Below, in pieces: positions 58,533 through 64,000 of a DNA stretch of 64,000 nt. This DNA comes from Leguminivora glycinivorella (Eukaryota; Arthropoda; Insecta; Lepidoptera; Tortricidae). Position 1 is the stretch's first letter, and each line of letters starts with the position of its first letter. The notes under the pieces were generated by a model. The model saw nothing but the letters and a program-made list of their open reading frames with translations. It was not told where the DNA came from and did not search any database. The stretch covers positions 15,295,848 to 15,359,847 of the forward strand of contig NC_062979.1 of NCBI RefSeq assembly GCF_023078275.1, written 5' to 3'. The position numbers and the translations under genes are program-made.

Positions 58533-59033
58533 TTTATTTTTTTTTTTTTTTTTTTTTTTTCGTGGGGAATGCGTTTACGCATACCGCCGGGTCTGAGGTG
58601 GTGGGCGACCCGGTCGGTTATGTGGGGCTCGAGGCTGTAAAGAGTCCCCCCTACCCACTAAACCCCACGGTGTCCTCTCACCGCTTTGTGTGCGGGGTCC
58701 CGGGAAGCTGTAAAGTGCATCCGCGGCCCCGCAGCGGCCATCCTGGATCAGAATCCCTCGCTGATCGGGCCATGAGCCGACCGGTCCTCACTGTGGGAGC
58801 GCTTCCCGGACACAAGGGTCGCACTCTCCAACTCGAGAGCCAGCATATTGGGCGGGGGCGCTCTCATGCATCCCTTGCCCGCTGGCTGTCTTTAGGGTGG
58901 CAGGTTCCGCTCGTGAGCGGCACGTCTGCAACCTGTGCGGCGGCGGCGCATCGGGGGTGCCTCGGCCTGGGCTTCCCGTTCGCGCTCCGCCGCCTCTTTC
59001 TCGTTGAGGACGTGCTCGCTAAAAGAGAGCAGA
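58533..59033 (-). mobile_element. 5'-truncated R1-like LINE 3' fragment, insertion 2
   Basis: 501 bp, poly(A) tail on the minus strand (poly-T 58531-58560). ATCACAAGAAAACCTT is duplicated on both sides (58517-58532, 59034-59049). Minus-strand codons 59032-58892 encode the last 46 residues of the polyprotein, SEHVLNEKEAAEREREAQAE then an Arg-rich end and stop. The acidic/basic helix before the stop is typical of R1-clade ORF2 C-termini; clade assignment is moderate. Confidence 0.82.
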
Positions 59034-60332
59034 ATCACAAGAAAACCTTAACCCAACTTATCTTAAATACTACGTTGATCTTAATTTCATGCGGGGGCTT
59101 CGCCCCCCGAGCCCCCCTTTCTTTGTTCTGAAAGGTCACAAGAAAACGCTAACCCAACTTATTTTAAATACTACGTTGATCTTTCTTTTATGCGAGGGGC
59201 TTCGCCCCCCGAGCCCCCCTTTGTTTGCTCTTAAAGGTCACAAGAAAACGCTAACCCAACTTATCTTAAATACAACGTTGATCTTTCTTTTATGCGGGGG
59301 GCTTCGCCCCCCGAGCCCCCCTTTGTTTGCTCTGAAATGTCACAAGAAAACGCTAACCCAACTTATTTTAAATACTACGTTAATCTTTTTTTTATGCGGG
59401 GGGCTTCGCCCCCCGAGCCCCCCTTTGTTTGCTCTTAAAGGTCACAAGAAAACGCTAACCCAACTGATCTTAAATACTACGTTGATCTTTCTTTCATGCG
59501 GGGGCTTCACCCCCAAGCCCCCTTTGTTTGCTCGTAAAGGTCACAAGAAAACGCTAACCCAACTTATTCTAAATACTTCGTTGATCTTTCTTTCATGCGA
59601 GGGGCTTCTCCCCCCGAGGCCCCCTTTTCTTTACTCTTAAGGATCACAAGAAAACTTAACCCAACTTATTTTAAATACAACGTTGATCTTTCTTTAATGA
59701 GGGGGGCCTGGCCCCCCGAGCCCCCCTTTGTTTGCTCTGAAAGGTCACAAGAAAACGCTATCCCAACTTATTTTAAATACTACGTTAATCTTTCTTTCAT
59801 GCGGTGGGCTTCGCCCCCGAGCCCCCTTTGTTTGCTCTGAAAGGTCAGAAGAAAACGCTATCCCAACTTATTTTAAATACTACTTTAATCTTTCTTTTAT
59901 ACGGGGGCTTCGCCCCCGAGCCCCCTTTGTTTGCTCTTAAAGGTCACAAGAAAACGCTAACCCAACTTATCTTAAATACTACGTTGATCTTTCTTTCATG
60001 CGGGGGCTTCGCCCCCGAGCCCCCTTTGTTTGCTCTGAAAGGTCACAAGAAAACGCTATCCCTACTTATTCTAAATACTACGTTGATCTTTCTTTCATGC
60101 GGGGGCTTCGCCCCCGAGCCCCCCTTTTCTTTGCTCTTAAGGATCACAAGAAAACCTTAACCCAACTTATTTAAATACAACGTTTATCTTTCTTTCTTGC
60201 GGGGGCTTCGCCCCCGAGCCCCCTTTGTTTGCTCTGAAAGGTCACAAGAAAACGCTAACCCAACTTTTTTTAAATACTACGTTGATCTTTCTTTCATGCT
60301 TTCCCCCTCGAGCCCCCCCCCCTTTTCTGTTC

Positions 60333-60715
60333 TTATCTTCCGGCACCATCATCAGGCCTTGAAACCTAATCGTAGTCATAGTTCATTACAAGACTTTTCT
60401 AAGAAGCCCAAAAACAGCTATGATACGATGTTCCATCATGTAGTTCCAGTTCATATCTTCCGGCTCCATCATCAGACCTTGAAACCTAATCGTAGTCAAA
60501 GTTCATTACAAGACTTTTCTAAGAAACCCAAAAACAGCTATGATACGATGTTCCATCATGTAGTTCCAGTTCATATCTTTCGGCTTCATCATCAGACCTT
60601 GAAACCTAATTGTAGTCAAAGTTCATTACAAGACTTTTCTAAGAAACCCAAAAACGGCTATGATACGATGTTCCATCATGTAGTTCCAGTTCATATCTTC
60701 CGACTCCATCATCAG
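60333..60715 (+). repeat. 120-bp satellite array, copy 3 (~3.2 units)
   Basis: ATGTTCCATCATGTAGTTCC at 60549 and 60669 with 120-bp spacing, preceded by one more unit. Fewest units of the three elements. Confidence 0.95.
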
Positions 60716-60872
60716 ATCAGCTCAACAGTACCATATTATTGTATTGTCATCGGAACTACATATAGCTGCCAATTTTCATTACGCTACGATCCTTGGAAGA
60801 TGGTTAAATTAGCCTCCGCAGATTCCATTACATAGTTAGTTACATACACGACGACCTAATAAAAGCGTGTTA

Positions 60873-60990
60873 AAAAAAGAGTAGAAATTAAAAGGTGGCA
60901 ACATTGTACTGTCATCCCTTTCAAATCAATATACTTAATACGTGAGAAAGCGGTTCGACACTAGGATGTTGCTACTTTTTGCCTGACTGT
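60873..60990. mobile_element. palindromic MITE, family M1 copy 4
   Basis: AAAAGAGTAGAAATTAAAAG, GGCAACATTGTACTGTCATC and CAAATCAATATAC, then CGACACTAGGATGTTGCTAC. More diverged than the other copies. It begins at the very 3' end of satellite element copy 3. Confidence 0.7.
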
Positions 60991-61003
60991 GTATGTGTGG
61001 TCA

Positions 61004-61201
61004 TCATCATCATATCAGCCGAAAGACGTCCACTGCTGGACATAGGCCTCCCCCAAAAATTGCCACAATGACCTGTCCTGCGCCACCCGCATCCAGCGGA
61101 CTCCTGCGACCTTCACCAGGTCATCAGTCCACCTTGTGGAGGCCTACCCACCCTGCGTCTTCCGGTACGCGGTCGCCACTCGAGAACCTTTTCGCCCCAA
61201 C
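61004..61201 (-). mobile_element. 198-bp RTE-type LINE 3' fragment with 13-bp target duplication
   Basis: Inverse of the C-terminal end of the LINE at 41400-41640: CATATCAGCCGAAAGACGTC, CTGCTGGACATAGGCCTCCC, GACCTTCACCAGGTCATCAG. GTATGTGTGGTCA flanks it exactly (60991-61003 and 61202-61214). Same family as the twin-primed copy, severely 5'-truncated. The ORFs covering it are shadows. Confidence 0.88.
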
Positions 61202-61213
61202 GTATGTGTGGTC

Positions 61214-61350
61214 ACCTGGCAGGCAAGGTAAGCATGGCCGAGCGATAAATGATAAAACATCAGGCCGTCCCTATCGAACTTACAAATAGTGCGATAGGGA
61301 CGGCCCGATGTTTTATCATTTATCGAGCGACCATACTTGCCTTCCTGGTC
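61214..61350. mobile_element. palindromic MITE (GATAAATGATAAAACATC arms)
   Basis: GGCAAGGTAAGCATGGCCGA, GCGATAAATGATAAAACATC, GGCCGTCCCTATCG pair with CGATAGGGACGGCC, GATGTTTTATCATTTATCG and CATACTTGCC. Arms ~55 bp around a ~20-bp centre. Confidence 0.75.
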
Positions 61351-61535
61351 ACAATAGGGAATACCACCGCGAACAATGCTCGGCATCTTGCCCATTTATC
61401 GGACTTGTACATTTGTATGTAGCCCTCTGTAGTCGATCTGTAAGATCGCTTTTATGCCCATGTCAATCCAAACTTCTCAAAAAACTGGTTAGGGTTACTG
61501 CATAAGTTTATCTATTGTTTAGTGTGTGTGATAGC

Positions 61536-61768
61536 CCACCTCGGACACTGGCGATCAAATATATTGAAAGAGGCGCATTCCTAGCACACAGTCTTAGCTC
61601 GTATAGGTGACCGCGTACTATGCTTGTATGAGTGAAATATGACAGGTCGACTGTTCGTGTTTTTGACAGGCGCTATAACTTTGAGGTAACCGAGAGGAGG
61701 TGGGCGGCATTTTCAGCGGGGAGCGGCAGTGGCCATACTGTACGATAGTACTCTTTATTATACTGTGG
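61536..61768. mobile_element. dispersed ~235-bp repeat, second copy
   Basis: Same repeat as 11385-11625 (CACCTCGGACACTGGCGATC ... TACTCTTTATTATACTGTG) with small indels, for example GGCGCTATAACTTTGAGG versus GGCGGTAACTGTGAGG. Confidence 0.75.
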
Positions 61769-61932
61769 TGATAGTGTGTATCTGACGGCAGAATATTACC
61801 GTAATATTTCCTACACGTTCGTGACATGCGTCACTTCTTCATTTCACCCATTATTAGGGACGAGCTCAATAATATTATGAGTCATAGGTAATTATATCTG
61901 ATATAAGAATAACCTGATTTTCGTATTACGCA

Positions 61933-62111
61933 TCCGTACTAATATTATAAATGGGAAAGTGTGTGTGTCTGTTTGTTTGTCCGTCTTTCACGGCAAAACG
62001 GAGCGACATATTGAAGTGACTTTTTAAGTGGAGATAGTTGAAGAGATGGAGAGTGACATAGGCTACTTTTTGTCTCTTTCTAACGCGAGCGAAGCCGCAG
62101 GCAAAAGCTAG
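61933..62111 (+). mobile_element. short non-autonomous Helitron, first of a tandem pair
   Basis: Starts TCCGTACTAATATTATAAATG, ends GCGAGCGAAGCCGCAGGC hairpin, AAAAG, CTAG. This is the common short lepidopteran Helitron type (TC start, CTAG end, no target duplication, no TIR). 179 bp. Confidence 0.85.
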
Positions 62112-62296
62112 TCCATACTAATATTATAAATGGGAAAGTGTGTGTGTGTGTGTCTGTTTATTTGTCCGTCTTTCACGGCAAAACGGAGCGACGTATTGAA
62201 GTGACTTTTTAAGTGGAGATAGTTGAAGAGATGGAGAGCGACATAGGCTACTTTTTGTCTCTTTCTAACGCGAGCGAAGCCGCGGGCAAAAGCTAG
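62112..62296 (+). mobile_element. short non-autonomous Helitron, second of a tandem pair
   Basis: Begins TCCATACTAATATTATAAATG directly after the CTAG of the first copy, differs mainly in a longer GT run, and ends GCGGGCAAAAGCTAG. 185 bp. Head-to-tail juxtaposition with no intervening base. Confidence 0.85.
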
Positions 62297-62525
62297 TAAC
62301 TAATAATTCACTAGTAGTAGATTAAAATTATGCTATTATATAAGTGGCTACCTAAATATATACCTAAATCTTGTAACTTAATGAATAGACAATTATGAAT
62401 AGTTGGAGACAGTTTCTGAGTTAGGAAACTAACTCGTTTAGACTTGAACAGATAACTTCAGATTGCAGAGATTAAACACAGACTGTTAGGAAGCAGTGTA
62501 ATAATTTGAATTAGACACATGTAGA

Positions 62526-62840
62526 CAAACCAAAGAAATTCTTGCCGAACCTAATACGAAGCTCACAAAAATCCTACTCAGAACACCCAGACGGCAACTG
62601 CGCAAAATAGTAGGATTAATTACAGGACACAACACACTGAACAAACACCTCAATAACATAGGTATAACCGATAGCCCCATGTGCAGAGCGTGCATGGAAG
62701 CAGAAGAGACCACCAAACACTTTATTCCGGAGTGTAAACAGGTAGAAGTATATAGGAACAAGTACCTAGGTACGCCGAACACACTAAAAGAGGTATTTAG
62801 CAACATGAAAAGACTGCTAGGATTTGTAGAGGAGCTGTAG
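62526..62840 (+). pseudogene. LINE polyprotein C-terminus with zinc knuckle
   Basis: 104 codons without a start Met, ending in TAG. RTPRRQLRKIVGLITGHNTL, then MCRACMEAEETTKHFIPEC, a C-X2-C, H, C zinc-binding end, then MKRLLGFVEEL. This resembles the region after the RNase H domain in I/Jockey-group LINEs. 5'-truncated. The element's 3' end is probably the (CTAA)n tail at 63059-63080, with a MITE inserted in its 3' UTR. Confidence 0.7.
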
Positions 62841-62847
62841 GCCTAGC

Positions 62848-62967
62848 ATATGATTGCCGCGAGAGTATGTCGCCGCGAGATAGATCACACGTCTTTTTCT
62901 GATTGTATTAATGATATAAGGATGGGTAGTCTATCTCGCGGCGACATACTCTCGCGGCAATCATGTG
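62848..62967. mobile_element. palindromic MITE with perfect 34-bp arms
   Basis: ATGATTGCCGCGAGAGTATG, TCGCCGCGAGATAG at 62851-62884 is perfectly inverted at 62931-62964. It lies between the stop codon and the tail of the LINE fragment at 62526-63080. Confidence 0.8.
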
Positions 62968-63387
62968 CTAACCCTGCTGGGGTGGCTAGAGTAGTGCTAC
63001 CTCGTCAAATTCACGCAAAATAGGCACAATAGTTGTCGACTTGTGGAAAATGCCCAACTAAACTAACTAACTAACTAACTATCTGCAATAACATGTCACT
63101 CTCTAAAATTCGCAAAAATATAGGACACGCCGTCGGCTTGGGCTCGGGGGTCTAGAAAGTTTGCAAAAAATGTATTGATTTATAAAAATAAAAAGTTCGT
63201 GTCAGACATTTCTACGGCTTTCGTTGAATAACATATGCTGGTACAATTTATTCCAGCAGGTTACAAAACCTTAACATAATTTTGTACCTTTTTATTTATT
63301 ACTTTACAGCACATAACAGATATGTTTTTAAATGATCGGAATAATAGCTTATTGAAAACGAATGATTATTTAATTAAATATTATCAA

Positions 63388-63928
63388 TAAAGATCGTTAT
63401 CAGGGTGCACTTTTCGTGGCAAGTGGTACGGTTGGCAAAGAAAAACAAAATACATTTAAATATGTAATTATATTATTTAAATCCAAATAATCAAATGCAC
63501 TCTAGATACGACACTGCAGATACGACTAATTATCTAGAATTGTTATTCAAGTAGTTCAAGTCAAAAGTAGTGCACGAAGTAAGACGAGCACGGAGGAGTG
63601 TAATAAAGTGCACGAATAATCCCAGTATCTTCATTCACAGTATGGATACACAATACCTAGATTTTATAACAACCTTCTTGTAACTTCTGTCAACGTAGAA
63701 AGGTCATTTAATTATTTAAAATGGATTTTTTCTAATCGACGTGAACGACTGACAGCCAAATATGTTGACCAAATTTTAGTTATTTATTCAATGTAATTTG
63801 GCTAATAATTATAAATATGTATATATTTCATAATTTGTTAAGTATATGTAATGTTTTACATACTTGTGTATTTGTTTTTTTGTCAACCATACTCTGCCAC
63901 CAATACAGCACGCTGATAACGATCTTTA
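63388..63928 (+). mobile_element. 541-bp hAT deletion derivative
   Basis: 16-bp perfect terminal inverted repeats (TAAAGATCGTTATCAG / CTGATAACGATCTTTA) are flanked by an exact 8-bp target duplication ATTATCAA (63380-63387, 63929-63936). It contains the C-terminal end of a hAT transposase. Most of the transposase is deleted, so it depends on a full-length relative. Confidence 0.88.
63641..63796 (+). pseudogene. hAT transposase C-terminal (dimerisation) fragment
   Basis: 51 codons to a TAA. FYNNLLVTSVNVERSFNYLK then WIFSNRRERLTAKYVDQILV matches the hAT C-terminal signature, in which a conserved ERSFS-like helix is followed by NRR.RL and a VDxLLxI motif. An acceptor-like TTCATTCACAG precedes it at 63640, so it may have been the last exon. 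The DDE catalytic domain is absent. Confidence 0.8.
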
Positions 63929-64000
63929 ATTATCAATAAAAAAACTAGTTTTTTCTTTTGTACCAGAATAACATACCCAGTAGCAGTTACTTACTAAAAC

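Larger units (their letters stand above)
54545..60330 (+). repeat. 102-bp hairpin satellite array, copy 3 (~47 units)
   Basis: Same unit as 15601-20062; two LINE insertions split it into three blocks. A block of ~8 units (about 56200-56960) recurs at about 57000-57760 with the same diagnostic variants (AAAACCTAAACCC at 56718 and 57518; GAAAATGCTAACCC at 56814 and 57615), the second copy mostly with shorter G/C runs. Spurious ORFs of up to 239 codons arise from the 34-codon period. Confidence 0.95.
53595..60873 (+). mobile_element. composite satellite-carrying element, copy 3
   Basis: Foldback module 53595-54355, spacer to ~54544, 102-bp array 54545-60330 (interrupted twice by LINE fragments), 120-bp array ~60333-60715, tail to TTAA at 60870-60873. 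Longest of the three copies. Its 3' end directly abuts an M1-family MITE. Non-coding. Confidence 0.8.

Overview
This window looks like nuclear DNA of a lepidopteran insect (moth or butterfly). It is AT-rich with eukaryotic splice signals, no operons and almost no protein-coding sequence. It is packed with repeat types typical of Lepidoptera: short Helitrons with CTAG ends, RTE-type LINE 3' ends with (ATG)n tails, CR1-like LINEs with pentamer tails, an R4/Dong-type LINE with a restriction-like endonuclease, a tRNA-derived SINE and many palindromic MITEs. No rRNA, CRISPR array, bacterial gene or functional tRNA was seen.

Layout. 1-14.3 kb: sparse sequence with two (perhaps three) minus-strand exons, a 22-bp palindromic minisatellite (7.4-7.85 kb), decayed duplicates of one exon (11.3-12.3 kb), a SINE and MITEs. 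14.6-21 kb: first copy of a large composite satellite element. 21-34 kb: LINE remnants (including the R4/Dong-like one), MITEs, and a Helitron (29.1-32.3 kb) riddled with nested inverted-repeat elements. 34.2-35.4 kb: a complete 1150-bp TIR element with 8-bp target duplications. 38.5 kb: a minus-strand first coding exon with a signal peptide. 39.8-41.7 kb: a twin-primed RTE-type LINE. 45.3-50.5 kb: second satellite element, inverted. 51.5-53 kb: CR1-like LINE. 53.6-60.9 kb: third satellite element, carrying two LINE fragments inserted at the same position of the repeat unit. 61-64 kb: RTE 3' end, a tandem Helitron pair, a LINE C-terminus and a 541-bp hAT derivative.

The most distinctive content is the satellite element, present three times (14648-20966 +, 45297-50451 -, 53595-60873 +) with the same order of parts. 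These are a 0.75-kb foldback module with ~175-bp arms, a 0.2-kb spacer, roughly 34-47 copies of a 102-bp unit built around a GGGGGGC-TTC-GCCCCCC hairpin, 3-6 copies of a 120-bp unit, and a 0.15-kb tail ending in AAAGCGTGTTAA. TTAA lies at both ends of every copy. No transposase is visible. It reads as a non-autonomous transposon that carries and spreads two satellites.

The only plausible host gene is on the minus strand, with exons at 38515-38578, 12135-12283 and 5754-5877. Splice phases agree at both junctions. It begins with a signal peptide and weakly recalls the N-terminal region of insect PI-PLC X-domain proteins, but the rest lies outside the window, so its identity is tentative. The first satellite element and about ten other repeats sit in its proposed 26-kb first intron.
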